DNA from: Roseovarius sp.
GTDB lineage: Bacteria; Pseudomonadota; Alphaproteobacteria; Rhodobacterales; Rhodobacteraceae
Assembly: GCA_007125415.1 (NCBI GenBank)
Contig: SLDH01000020.1
Span: 1 to 8,523, forward strand
Direction of reading: 5' to 3'
Length of the DNA stretch: 8,523 bases
Below are positions 1 through 7,273 of this stretch, piece by piece (the stretch's first letter is position 1; each line of letters opens with the position of its first letter). The position numbers were made by a program, and so were the translations under genes. The notes below the pieces were generated by a model. The model was not told the origin of the DNA. It searched no databases and worked only from the letters and a program-made list of their open reading frames with translations.

Positions 1-1
1 C

Positions 2-2500
2 AACTCCATTCGGGTCACAGATGCGTTCCTGAAAGCGGTCGAGGATGATGCCGATTGGGCGCTGCTCAATCGCACCGATGGCTCGGTCGCCAAGACCATC
101 AAGGCGCGCGACCTGTGGGAGGATGTGGGCCACGCAGCCTGGGCCTGTGCGGATCCGGGCATCCAGTATCATGACACCGTGAATGCCTGGCATACCTGCC
201 CCGAGGATGGCGAGATCAGGGGCTCGAACCCCTGTTCGGAATACATGTTCCTCGATGATACCGCCTGCAATCTGGCCTCGATGAACCTGCTGCAGTTCTT
301 TGCGGATGGTCGGTTCGACGCGGAAAGCTACATGCATGCCACCCGGCTCTGGACCGTGACGCTGGAAATCAGCGTGATGATGGCGCAGTTCCCCAGCAAG
401 GAGATCGCGCAGCGGAGCTTTGATTTCCGCACGCTGGGGCTGGGCTATGCCAATATCGGCGGGCTTCTGATGAATATGGGCCTCGGCTATGACAGTGCGG
501 AGGGTCGGGCGCTTTGCGGTGCGCTCACCGCGATCATGACCGGGGTGAGCTATGCAACATCGGCGGAAATGGCCGCGGAGATCGGCCCCTTCAAGGGGTT
601 CGAGAAGAACCGCGCGCACATGCTGCGGGTCATCCGCAACCATCGCAACGCCGCATATGGCGCGACCGAAGGCTATGAGGTGCTGGCCACCAAGCCCGTC
701 CCGCTCGATCTGGCCAATTGCCCCGACAGCCGTCTTGTGGATCTGGCCATGGCAAGCTGGGACGAGGCGCTGAAACTTGGCGAGGCGCATGGCTATCGCA
801 ATGCGCAGGCCACGGTGATCGCGCCCACGGGCACGATCGGGCTGGTCATGGATTGCGATACGACGGGGATCGAGCCCGATTTCGCGCTCGTGAAATTCAA
901 GAAGCTGGCCGGTGGCGGCTATTTCAAGATCATCAACCAGTCGGTACCCGCAGCCCTCGAAAAGCTCGGTTACGGTCCGGCCCAGATCGAGGAAATCGTG
1001 AGCTACGCGGTGGGCCACGGCACCATCGGCAACGCGCCGGGCATCAACCATACGTCATTGACGGGTCATGGTTTCGGCCCCGAGGAACTGGCCAAGGTGG
1101 ATGCGTCCGTGGGCAGCGCCTTCGACATTCGTTTCGTCTTCAATCAGTGGACACTTGGCGAGGAGTTCTGCCGCGAGGTGCTGGGCATCCCGGCGGAAAA
1201 ACTCAACAGCCCAAGTTTCGATCTGCTGGCGCATCTGGGCTATTCAAAGGCTGAGATCGAGGCTGCCAATGATCATGTATGTGGCACCATGACACTGGAA
1301 GGCGCGCCGCATCTACGCGAGGAGCATTATCCTGTCTTCGATTGCGCCAACCCGTGTGGCAAAAAAGGCAAGCGTTTCCTGAGTGTTAACAGTCATATCG
1401 ACATGATGGCCGCGGCGCAGAGCTTCATCTCCGGGGCGATCTCCAAGACGATCAACATGCCCAATGACGCGACCATAGCCGATTGTCAGGCGGCCTATGA
1501 GCGTAGCTGGCGCATGGGGGTGAAGGCCAATGCGCTCTACCGCGATGGCTCGAAACTCTCGCAGCCACTCGCCTCGGCACTGGTGGAAGATGATGACGAA
1601 GCCGCGGAAACGCTGGAGAGCGGGACGCCGCAGGAAAAGGCCGCGGTGCTGGCCGAGAAGATCATCGAGAAGGTGATCATCAAGGAGGTCGCCAAATCCC
1701 ATCGCGAAAGGATGCCTGATCGCCGCAAGGGTTATACGCAGAAAGCGGTCGTGGGTGGGCACAAGGTCTATTTGCGTACGGGTGAATATGCCGATGGCCA
1801 ACTGGGCGAGATTTTCATCGACATGCACAAGGAAGGTGCCGGTTTCCGGGCAATGATGAACAATTTCGCCATCGCTGTCTCGGTCGGGCTTCAGTATGGT
1901 GTGCCGCTGGAAGAGTTCGTCGATGCCTTCACCTTCACCAAATTCGAGCCGGCCGGCATGGTGCAGGGTAATGACAGCATCAAGAACGCGACCTCGATCC
2001 TGGACTACATCTTCCGGGAACTCGCGGTGAGCTATCTTGATCGCACGGATCTTGCGCATGTGAAGCCCGAGGGCGCGAGCTTCGATGATCTGGGGCGTGG
2101 CGAGGAAGAAGGCGTCTCCAACATCACCGAGATATCCGATGCCGCAGCCAGCAAATCGCTCGAGGTGCTCAAGCAGATCAGTTCCACAGGGTATCTGCGC
2201 AAGCGCCTGCCACAGGAACTGGTTGTGCTCAACGGCGGCCAGTATGTGAGCAGCACCATGCTGGACGGTGACGCGGATGCCTTTTCTGCGCTCGAGGCGA
2301 TGACGACCGAGACGGTGTTGACCGGCACGGGCGCTGCGACCGTCGCGGCGGCAGCGACAGTGGCGCTGGATGCCCGCACCGAGGCGCGCATGCAGGGCTA
2401 TGAGGGCGAGGCTTGCGGCGAGTGCGGGAATTACACGCTGGTGCGCAACGGCACCTGCATGAAATGCAACACCTGCGGCGCAACAAGCGGATGTAGCTGA
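2..2500 (+). CDS. nrdJ: Adenosylcobalamin-dependent (class II) ribonucleoside-diphosphate reductase, 3' part
   Basis: Reduces ribonucleotides to deoxyribonucleotides in the cytosol, using a cobalamin-generated thiyl radical and so needing no oxygen. The reading frame is open from base 2 with no start codon; 832 codons are present, and relatives of about 1200 residues suggest that roughly a third lies upstream. The catalytic N-x-C-x-E motif is at window codons 76-80 (NPCSE, bases 227-241), with the radical cysteine at codon 78. A second active-site cysteine lies 11 residues later at codon 89 (TAC), the spacing known in class II enzymes. The phosphate-binding PTGTIG loop is at codons 275-280. 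A TSCPD-type domain (from [13 protein letters not shown] to about [10 protein letters not shown]) occupies roughly bases 1700-2000. After an Ala-rich linker the protein ends in a zinc-ribbon/redox tail with cysteines at codons 805, 808, 819, 822, 825 and 831. The first redox cysteine of the active site should lie upstream of the window. No frameshift is seen. A B12 riboswitch, if present, would be outside the window. Confidence 0.96.
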   Translation, partial: NSIRVTDAFLKAVEDDADWALLNRTDGSVAKTIKARDLWEDVGHAAWACADPGIQYHDTVNAWHTCPEDGEIRGSNPCSEYMFLDDTACNLASMNLLQFFADGRFDAESYMHATRLWTVTLEISVMMAQFPSKEIAQRSFDFRTLGLGYANIGGLLMNMGLGYDSAEGRALCGALTAIMTGVSYATSAEMAAEIGPFKGFEKNRAHMLRVIRNHRNAAYGATEGYEVLATKPVPLDLANCPDSRLVDLAMASWDEALKLGEAHGYRNAQATVIAPTGTIGLVMDCDTTGIEPDFALVKFKKLAGGGYFKIINQSVPAALEKLGYGPAQIEEIVSYAVGHGTIGNAPGINHTSLTGHGFGPEELAKVDASVGSAFDIRFVFNQWTLGEEFCREVLGIPAEKLNSPSFDLLAHLGYSKAEIEAANDHVCGTMTLEGAPHLREEHYPVFDCANPCGKKGKRFLSVNSHIDMMAAAQSFISGAISKTINMPNDATIADCQAAYERSWRMGVKANALYRDGSKLSQPLASALVEDDDEAAETLESGTPQEKAAVLAEKIIEKVIIKEVAKSHRERMPDRRKGYTQKAVVGGHKVYLRTGEYADGQLGEIFIDMHKEGAGFRAMMNNFAIAVSVGLQYGVPLEEFVDAFTFTKFEPAGMVQGNDSIKNATSILDYIFRELAVSYLDRTDLAHVKPEGASFDDLGRGEEEGVSNITEISDAAASKSLEVLKQISSTGYLRKRLPQELVVLNGGQYVSSTMLDGDADAFSALEAMTTETVLTGTGAATVAAAATVALDARTEARMQGYEGEACGECGNYTLVRNGTCMKCNTCGATSGCS

Positions 2501-2511
2501 AAAGGTGACGC

Positions 2512-2562
2512 GCCCGGGCCACTCCTGGCCCGGGCATGCGCCCGCCCGGTCCATGGCGGGCG
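2512..2562 (+). terminator. Two tandem GC-rich hairpins after nrdJ
   Basis: Eleven bases after the nrdJ stop is a perfect 10-bp inverted repeat, GCCCGGGCCA (2512-2521) and TGGCCCGGGC (2526-2535), with a CTCC loop. Three bases later comes a second perfect 8-bp stem, CGCCCGCC (2539-2546) and GGCGGGCG (2555-2562). Neither is followed by a T run, so these are not textbook intrinsic terminators. They may end or protect the nrdJ transcript at its 3' end, as strong GC stems do. The hairpins are seen directly; the role is inferred. Confidence 0.5.
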
Positions 2563-2598
2563 AATCCTGAGCCCACCCGAGCGGTCGTAGCCCCTGTA

Positions 2599-2620
2599 AT
2601 CGGGAAGGGGTGATCCCGAT
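2599..2620 (+). promoter_or_regulatory. Small hairpin in the queA leader
   Basis: A perfect 7-bp inverted repeat, ATCGGGA (2599-2605) and TCCCGAT (2614-2620), with an 8-base loop AGGGGTGA, ends 27 bases before the queA ATG. A TGTAAT hexamer at 2595-2600 could be a -10 element, but I see no convincing -35 partner. I do not recognise a preQ1 riboswitch here. This could be a leader structure, an operator or chance. Confidence 0.25.
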
Positions 2621-2647
2621 AAGTTGCAACATGAGCCAGGGCACCAC

Positions 2648-3718
2648 ATGAAACTGGAGGATTTCGATTTCCATCTGCCCGAGGCGCTGATCGCCACACG
2701 GCCGGCGCGCCCGCGCAGTGCTGCGCGGCTGCTGGTGGCGCAAGGCGCGCGGCTGAGTGACCGGCGCGTTTCCGATCTGGTGGAAATCCTGCACCCCGGC
2801 GACCGGCTGGTGCTCAATGACACCAAGGTTATCCCCGCGCGCCTGACCGGCATGCGCCACCGGCAAGGGGGTGCAGGCGAGAGCGTGGCGCGGATCGAGG
2901 TGACGCTCTTGCAGCCGCAGGCGGATGGAACGTGGTCCGCGCTCGTCAAACCGCTGAAGAAGGTGCGCGCAGGGGAAGACGTGATCTTCTCTGATGCGTT
3001 TCGGGCCGAACTGGTCGAGAAGACCGATGGACAGGGGCGTTTGCGATTCAACCTTGCGGGTGATGATTTCGACGCCGCATTGGCGGCGGCGGGGGCCATG
3101 CCTCTCCCGCCCTATATCGCTGCCATGCGCCCGGCGGATGCGCAGGACCGGGAGGATTATCAGACCGTCTGGGCGCGCCATTCCGGCGCGGTCGCCGCAC
3201 CCACCGCCTCGCTTCATTTCGATGAGCCCTTACTTGCCGCGCTCAAGGCACGAGGGGTGGCGTTCAGCCATGTCACCCTGCATGTAGGGGCAGGGACCTT
3301 CCTGCCGGTGAAGGTGGAGGATGTGACAGAGCACCGGATGCATGCCGAATGGGGCGAGGTTTCGCCGCAGGCCGCAACCGAAATCGCGCAGACGCGGGCC
3401 GAGGGTGGCCGGGTGATCCCGGTAGGCACAACCGCCTTGAGACTCATCGAGACGGCGGCGCGCGACGGCACGATTCGCTCCTGGCGCGGCGAGACGGATA
3501 TCTTCATCTATCCGGGATTCGACTTTCAGATCACCGATGCGTTGATGACGAATTTCCACCTGCCGCGATCCACGCTGCTCATGCTGGTTTCGGCCCTGAT
3601 GGGGCAGGCGGAAATCCGCGCAATTTACGCTCATGCGATCACGAAGAATTACCGGTTTTTTTCCTATGGGGATGCTTCATTGTTGATCCCTGATAGAAAG
3701 ACTGTCAACGCGGCCTGA
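2648..3718 (+). CDS. queA: S-adenosylmethionine:tRNA ribosyltransferase-isomerase
   Basis: Transfers and isomerises the ribosyl part of SAM onto preQ1 already placed in the anticodon wobble position of Tyr, His, Asn and Asp tRNAs, giving epoxyqueuosine. This is a late step of queuosine synthesis in the cytosol. At 356 residues it has the family length and is full-length. Family signatures run throughout: FDFHLP near the N-terminus (6-11), a [15 protein letters not shown] block (52-66), PLPPYIA (152-158), [21 protein letters not shown] (167-187), [15 protein letters not shown] (208-222), the HRMHAEW block (229-235), and [21 protein letters not shown] (296-316). The ATG at 2648 is chosen because AGGG (2638-2641) lies 6 bases upstream and homologues begin at this MKL/DFDF point. 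A TTG start 24 bases earlier would add only a poor extension. The usual partner tgt is not in this window. The next gene follows after 47 bases. Confidence 0.97.
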   Translation: MKLEDFDFHLPEALIATRPARPRSAARLLVAQGARLSDRRVSDLVEILHPGDRLVLNDTKVIPARLTGMRHRQGGAGESVARIEVTLLQPQADGTWSALVKPLKKVRAGEDVIFSDAFRAELVEKTDGQGRLRFNLAGDDFDAALAAAGAMPLPPYIAAMRPADAQDREDYQTVWARHSGAVAAPTASLHFDEPLLAALKARGVAFSHVTLHVGAGTFLPVKVEDVTEHRMHAEWGEVSPQAATEIAQTRAEGGRVIPVGTTALRLIETAARDGTIRSWRGETDIFIYPGFDFQITDALMTNFHLPRSTLLMLVSALMGQAEIRAIYAHAITKNYRFFSYGDASLLIPDRKTVNAA

Positions 3719-3765
3719 TACCGGAGCGTGACTCGCCACATCTGGTACCGCGACAGGAGACAACC

Positions 3766-5028
3766 ATGATCAATGTGATGCGCAGTGCATGGGCGCTCTT
3801 GCTGGGCATGATGCTCTTGCAGGTCGGCAACGGCATGCAGGCGACACTGTTGGGCATCCGTGGGGAAATCGAAGGGTTTTCCACATTCGAGATGTCGCTG
3901 GTGATGTCGGGGTATTTCGTGGGGTTTCTCTTCGGCTCGCGCATGGCGCCTGACATGATCCGGCGGGTGGGGCATGTGCGGGTCTTCGCGGCGCTTGGCT
4001 CGCTCATTTCGGCGGTGATGATCACCTATCCCGTCTTCACCGATCCGATCGCCTGGGGGCTGGCGCGGATTCTGATCGGGTTCTGTTTTTCCGGGGTTTA
4101 TGTGACCGCCGAAAGCTGGCTGAACGAGGCGGCGGACAACACGAACCGTGGCAAGGCGCTATCGCTTTACATGGTCGTGCAGATGGCGGGGATCATCACG
4201 GCGCAAGCTCTGATGGTGGTGGCGGATCCGGCCGGATTCATCTTGTTCATCATCCCCTCGGTGCTGGTCTCCCTGGCCTTTGCGCCGATCTTGCTGTCCG
4301 TCTCTCCGACGCCCACTTTCTCAACAACCAAGCCATTGAAATTGAAAGAAATTTTGAAAATTTCCCCGTTGGGGTGCGTGGGCATGTTCTTGCTGGGGGG
4401 GGTGTTCTCGGCACAGTTCGGCATGGCACCGGTCTATGGTGCCGCCGCGGGGTTGAGCGTGGCCCAGATCTCCCTTTTCGTGTCCGTCTTCTTTGCCGCG
4501 GCGCTGGTTCTGCAGTTGCCCATCGGCTGGGTTTCGGACCGGATGGACCGCCGGGTACTGATCTTTGTCTGCTCGTTCGTGATGGGTGTGGGGGCGGTCT
4601 TGGGAGGTATGCTGGGGTCGGTGTTCATCGTGCTTCTGGTCAGCGCATTCGTGATCGGGGGCATGTCGAACCCGCTTTATTCCCTGCTGATCGCCCATAC
4701 GAATGATTTTCTGGAGCATGATGACATGGCGGCCGCCGCAGGGGGCCTTGTCTTCATCAGCGGACTGGGCGCGGTTACGGGGCCGGTCATCACCGGTTGG
4801 CTGATGGAACTGGTCGGCGCTTGGGGGTATTTTCTGCTCATTGGCGCATTGTCCTTCGCGATGGCCGGGTATGCTGCCTATCGGATGACCCAGCGCGCGG
4901 CACCCTCGGTGGAGGAAACCGAGCGTTACGCGCCCGTGATGCCGACTGCCGCACCGCTTTCTGTTGAATATGCACAGGAATACGCCATTGAAGTTGCTCA
5001 GGAGCAACAGGAAGAGGGACAAGGCTGA
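3766..5028 (+). CDS. MFS transporter, YcaD-like, substrate unknown
   Basis: A 420-residue inner-membrane secondary transporter of the major facilitator superfamily. About 12 hydrophobic segments can be read, roughly at residues 6-27, 43-60, 71-92, 96-117, 133-152, 157-177, 202-222, 232-254, 264-284, 287-308, 323-346 and 351-372. They split into two six-helix halves around a basic central loop (KPLKLKEILK, 189-198). A motif A-like loop follows helix 2 (GSRMAPDMIRRVGH, 57-70), and a better copy follows helix 8 (GWVSDRMDRR, 254-263). The segment AESWLNEAADNTNRGKALSLYM (115-136) resembles the ES-x-NRG region of E. coli YcaD. The last 45 or so residues form an acidic Glu/Gln-rich cytoplasmic tail. 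AGGAGA at 3755-3760, 5 bases before the ATG, fixes the start. Its distance of 47 bases from queA, with no terminator between, suggests co-transcription. The substrate cannot be told from sequence; a link to queuosine precursors is speculation. An 8-G tract and an AT-rich patch occur inside the gene. Confidence 0.9.
   Translation: MINVMRSAWALLLGMMLLQVGNGMQATLLGIRGEIEGFSTFEMSLVMSGYFVGFLFGSRMAPDMIRRVGHVRVFAALGSLISAVMITYPVFTDPIAWGLARILIGFCFSGVYVTAESWLNEAADNTNRGKALSLYMVVQMAGIITAQALMVVADPAGFILFIIPSVLVSLAFAPILLSVSPTPTFSTTKPLKLKEILKISPLGCVGMFLLGGVFSAQFGMAPVYGAAAGLSVAQISLFVSVFFAAALVLQLPIGWVSDRMDRRVLIFVCSFVMGVGAVLGGMLGSVFIVLLVSAFVIGGMSNPLYSLLIAHTNDFLEHDDMAAAAGGLVFISGLGAVTGPVITGWLMELVGAWGYFLLIGALSFAMAGYAAYRMTQRAAPSVEETERYAPVMPTAAPLSVEYAQEYAIEVAQEQQEEGQG
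4993..5008 (+). other. Hairpin inside the 3' end of the MFS gene
   Basis: GTTGCT (4993-4998), loop CAGG, AGCAAC (5003-5008): a perfect 6-bp stem 17 bases before the stop codon. There is no T run after it. It may be a 3'-end structure of the queA-MFS transcript or only a product of the Val-Ala-Gln-Glu coding sequence. Confidence 0.25.
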
Positions 5029-5042
5029 CTATGTCGGATTGT

Positions 5043-5105
5043 AGCAATAGTTTATTGTTCTATCGCACGGCCAAAGGGGTAACATTTGGTTAAGCTTTTT
5101 TGACA
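5043..5105 (+). promoter_or_regulatory. AT-rich intergenic patch with inverted repeats before the DUF924 gene
   Basis: This stretch is strikingly AT-rich for the window and is the probable promoter region of the next gene. CAATA (5045-5049), GTT, TATTG (5053-5057) forms an inverted repeat that extends to an imperfect palindrome from TAG to CTA if two bases are left unpaired. CCAAA (5071-5075) and TTTGG (5085-5089) form another weak repeat. A consensus-like TTGACA (5100-5105) is present, but it lies too close to the start codon to serve as a -35 for this gene. No confident -10/-35 pair was found. Confidence 0.3.
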
Positions 5106-5110
5106 AGCCG

Positions 5111-5115
5111 AGGAG
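5111..5115 (+). promoter_or_regulatory. Ribosome binding site deciding the DUF924 start
   Basis: AGGAG lies only 1 base before the ATG at 5117 but 7 bases before the ATG at 5123. Normal spacing therefore favours 5123, which drops the first two residues (Met-Gly). Confidence 0.75.
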
Positions 5116-5122
5116 CATGGGC

Positions 5123-5704
5123 ATGGTAACGCCTGAAGACGTGTTGAGTTTCTGGTTGGATGAGGTGGGCGAAAAGGGGTGGTATACGCCGCCCGACGGG
5201 CTGGATGACGAGATACGTGATCGCTTCGAGCCCGCATGGACATCCGCTAAAGAAGGCACCTATGCACTCTGGCTTACCTACCCCACAGGCACGCTGGCCT
5301 ATATCCTGCTCATGGATCAGTTTCCGCGCAACATGCACCGCAATACGGGCGAAGCCTTCGCGACCGACCGGCAGGGGCTGGCCGCCGCCAAGGCCGCCAT
5401 CGACCGGAAATGGGATTTGCGCATCGACCCGCCGGCGCGGCAATTCTTCTACCTGCCGCTGATGCATTCGGAAAACCTGTGTGATCAGGATCGCTGCGTG
5501 CGCCTCTTCTGCGAGCGGATGCCGGCCAGCGAACACAACCTGCTGCATGCGCGCGCGCATCGTGAGGTGATCCGTCTCTTCGGGCGGTTTCCCTATCGCA
5601 ATGGAGCGCTCGGACGGCCCTCGACCGCAGCGGAGAAGAATTATGTCGCCGCCGGGGGATATGCCGAAACAGTGCGCTCGCTACAGACCGGTCAGGCGGC
5701 CTGA
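5123..5704 (+). CDS. DUF924 family protein of unknown function
   Basis: A soluble 193-residue protein with no signal peptide or membrane segment, matching by eye the conserved DUF924 family (helical, TPR-like), whose function is not known. Recognised signatures are VLSFWLDE near the N-terminus (7-14), ILLMDQFPRNMHR (61-73), FFYLPLMHSE (108-117), and the C-terminal FGRFPYRNGALGRPSTAAE (153-171) followed by a GGY end (178-180). The length fits the family. The start at 5123 is chosen from the Shine-Dalgarno spacing. The gene stands between two gaps of about 94 and 123 bases, so it is probably its own transcription unit. Its stop codon lies in a perfect hairpin. Nothing in the neighbourhood points to a partner or pathway. 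Family membership is recognised from memory of conserved blocks; no biochemical role is claimed. Confidence 0.88.
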   Translation: MVTPEDVLSFWLDEVGEKGWYTPPDGLDDEIRDRFEPAWTSAKEGTYALWLTYPTGTLAYILLMDQFPRNMHRNTGEAFATDRQGLAAAKAAIDRKWDLRIDPPARQFFYLPLMHSENLCDQDRCVRLFCERMPASEHNLLHARAHREVIRLFGRFPYRNGALGRPSTAAEKNYVAAGGYAETVRSLQTGQAA

Positions 5705-5706
5705 CC
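5690..5706 (+). terminator. Hairpin overlapping the DUF924 stop codon
   Basis: GGTCAGG (5690-5696), loop CGG, CCTGACC (5700-5706) is a perfect 7-bp stem whose second arm contains the TGA stop (5702-5704). No T run follows. It could be a 3'-end structure or weak terminator; position and perfection are seen, function is inferred. Confidence 0.35.
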
Positions 5707-5771
5707 TGCCCGCCTGGGGCTGGCCCTCTTCATCAGAAAGGCTGCGCATGGCGCTGGCACCAGATGCCGCG

Positions 5772-5813
5772 TTGTGATGGCTTTGGAATTGGTTTAATAC
5801 CAAACCATATTCC
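5772..5813 (+). promoter_or_regulatory. Probable lpdA promoter with a palindromic operator
   Basis: A nearly perfect palindrome covers 5785-5813: GGAAT, then TGGTTT, a six-base centre AATACC, then AAACCA, one unpaired T (5808) and ATTCC. Eleven base pairs form with one bulge. The core also reads TTGGT-N5-ACCAA (5789-5803). This resembles the TGGT...ACCA half-sites bound by GntR/FadR-type regulators such as PdhR, though the spacing is 5 rather than the usual 3. A possible -35 TTGTGA (5772-5777) and -10 TAATAC (5795-5800), 17 bases apart, would put the palindrome over the -10 and transcription start, where a repressor would block initiation. The -10 match is weak (3 of 6). Regulator identity is unknown. 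Confidence 0.45.
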
Positions 5814-5827
5814 GCAAGGAGGGTGAG

Positions 5828-7222
5828 ATGGCCGCGAAAAGCTTTGACGTTGTGGTGATTGGCGCGGGCCCGGGCGGCTATGTTGCGGCCATACGCGCGG
5901 CGCAACTTGGGCTGAATGTCGCCGTGGTGGAGCGCGAGCATATGGGCGGCATCTGCCTCAACTGGGGGTGCATCCCCACCAAGGCGATGCTGCGCTCGTC
6001 GGAGCTGTTTCATCTGATGCACCGCGCCAAGGAATTCGGCCTGAAGGCCGAGGGGATCGGCTACGATCTGGATGCGGTGGTCAAGCGCTCGCGGGCGGTA
6101 GCCAAGCAACTCAACAGCGGTGTGGGGCATCTGCTGAAGAAGAACAAGGTGACAACCCTCATGGGCGAGGCGCGCCTCACCGGCAAGGGCAAGGTCAGCG
6201 TGACCACGCAGACGGGCAGTGATGATCTGACCGCACCGCATGTCATCGTGGCCACCGGCGCACGGGCGCGCGAATTGCCGGGGCTGGAGGCCGATGGAGA
6301 GCGCGTCTGGACCTATAAGCACGCGCTTGTGCCACCTCATATGCCCAAGAAGCTGCTGGTCATCGGCTCGGGTGCCATCGGTATCGAATTTGCCAGCTTC
6401 TACAACACGCTGGGCGCGGAGACCACCGTGGTCGAGGTGCAGGACCGCATCCTGCCAGTGGAGGATGCCGAAATTTCCGCCTTCGCGAAGAAAGCCTTCG
6501 TGAAGCAGGGCATGACGATCATGGAAGAGGCGATGGTCAGGCAGCTTGACCGGAACAAGGAGACGGTCACGGCGCATATCGAGGCGGGAGGCAAGGTCGA
6601 AAATCGCGATTTCGACACGGTGATCTCGGCTGTGGGGATCGTTGCCAACACTGAAAATCTCGGGCTCGAGGAATTGGGCGTGAAACTTGATCGCAGTTTT
6701 GCGGTGACCGATGAGTATTGCCGCACGGGCGTTGAGGGGCTCTACGTGATCGGGGATGCCACCAACGGCCCCTGGCTGGCGCATAAGGCAAGCCATGAGG
6801 GCGTGATGGTGGCTGAACTGATCGCCGGCGGTCATCCTCATGCGGTGGCGCCCGACAGCATCGCCGGCTGTACCTATTGCCATCCGCAGATTGCCAGCGT
6901 CGGATTGACCGAAGCGCAGGCGAAGGAGAAGGGCCTTGAGGTGAAGGTCGGGCGCTTTCCTTTCATCGGTAACGGCAAGGCCATCGCGCTCGGAGAGCCG
7001 GAAGGCATGATCAAGACCATCTTCGACGCGGGCACCGGTGCGCTCCTCGGGGCACATATGATCGGGGCGGAGGTGACCGAGCTCATTCAGGGCTATGTGG
7101 TGGGGCGGCAACTCGAGACAACCGAGGAGGATCTGATGCAGACGGTCTTCCCGCATCCCACGCTGAGCGAGATGATGCATGAGAGTGTGCTCGACGCCTA
7201 CGGGCGGGCGATTCATTATTGA
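5828..7222 (+). CDS. lpdA: Dihydrolipoyl dehydrogenase (E3), pyruvate dehydrogenase type
   Basis: A cytosolic homodimeric FAD enzyme that reoxidises dihydrolipoamide on the E2 subunits of 2-oxoacid dehydrogenase complexes and passes electrons to NAD+. At 464 residues it has the standard length. The FAD-binding GAGPGG is at 12-17, the redox disulfide cysteines are 43 and 48 within GGICLNWGCIPTK, the NAD-binding GSGAIG is at 180-185, and the second FAD contact VIGDAT is at 307-312. The catalytic base His443 sits in HPTLSE with Glu448, completing the His-Glu dyad. The ICLNW form of the redox motif and the CTYCHPQIASVGLT block are typical of alphaproteobacterial PDH-linked E3, so that complex is the best guess, but 2-oxoglutarate or branched-chain complexes are not excluded. 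The PDH E1 and E2 genes are not in this window. AAGGAGG (5816-5822), 5 bases before the ATG, gives a strong start. All key residues are intact. Confidence 0.96.
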   Translation: MAAKSFDVVVIGAGPGGYVAAIRAAQLGLNVAVVEREHMGGICLNWGCIPTKAMLRSSELFHLMHRAKEFGLKAEGIGYDLDAVVKRSRAVAKQLNSGVGHLLKKNKVTTLMGEARLTGKGKVSVTTQTGSDDLTAPHVIVATGARARELPGLEADGERVWTYKHALVPPHMPKKLLVIGSGAIGIEFASFYNTLGAETTVVEVQDRILPVEDAEISAFAKKAFVKQGMTIMEEAMVRQLDRNKETVTAHIEAGGKVENRDFDTVISAVGIVANTENLGLEELGVKLDRSFAVTDEYCRTGVEGLYVIGDATNGPWLAHKASHEGVMVAELIAGGHPHAVAPDSIAGCTYCHPQIASVGLTEAQAKEKGLEVKVGRFPFIGNGKAIALGEPEGMIKTIFDAGTGALLGAHMIGAEVTELIQGYVVGRQLETTEEDLMQTVFPHPTLSEMMHESVLDAYGRAIHY

Positions 7223-7252
7223 GAGGTCGTGCTGTGGCCAGAGGTTGTGCTG
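7223..7252 (+). repeat. Short imperfect direct repeat after lpdA
   Basis: GAGGTCGTGCTG (7223-7234) and GAGGTTGTGCTG (7241-7252) match at 11 of 12 bases with an 18-base period, and each is followed shortly by TGGCC. It looks like a local tandem duplication in the intergenic DNA immediately after the lpdA stop codon. Confidence 0.6.
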
Positions 7253-7273
7253 CCTTGGCCCGGGTGGTTTTTT
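7236..7273 (+). terminator. Candidate intrinsic terminator of lpdA
   Basis: GGCCAG-GG (7236-7244, with A7242 bulged) can pair with CCTTGGCC (7253-7260), and a run of six T follows at 7268-7273. The T run starts 7 bases after the stem, further than in a classic terminator, so the call is moderate. Position after lpdA and before a gene with its own ribosome binding site fits. Confidence 0.5.

Noticed and set aside
2624..2647. Upstream TTG start for queA
   Set aside because: Homologues start at the MKL/DFDF point; the ATG at 2648 has a better-spaced AGGG, and the extra eight residues look non-conserved.
1313..3217. Long open frame on the - strand (634 codons) opposite nrdJ and queA
   Set aside because: It runs antisense through two clearly conserved genes and across their intergenic hairpins, has no recognisable domain, and is the kind of shadow expected in GC-rich DNA.
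5100..5105. TTGACA as -35 box for the DUF924 gene
   Set aside because: A matching -10 would fall at or inside the start codon, so the transcript would lack its ribosome binding site.
5748..5777. Nine-codon leader peptide before lpdA (MALAPDAAL)
   Set aside because: No ribosome binding site and no run of regulatory codons; it also overlaps the probable -35 region.
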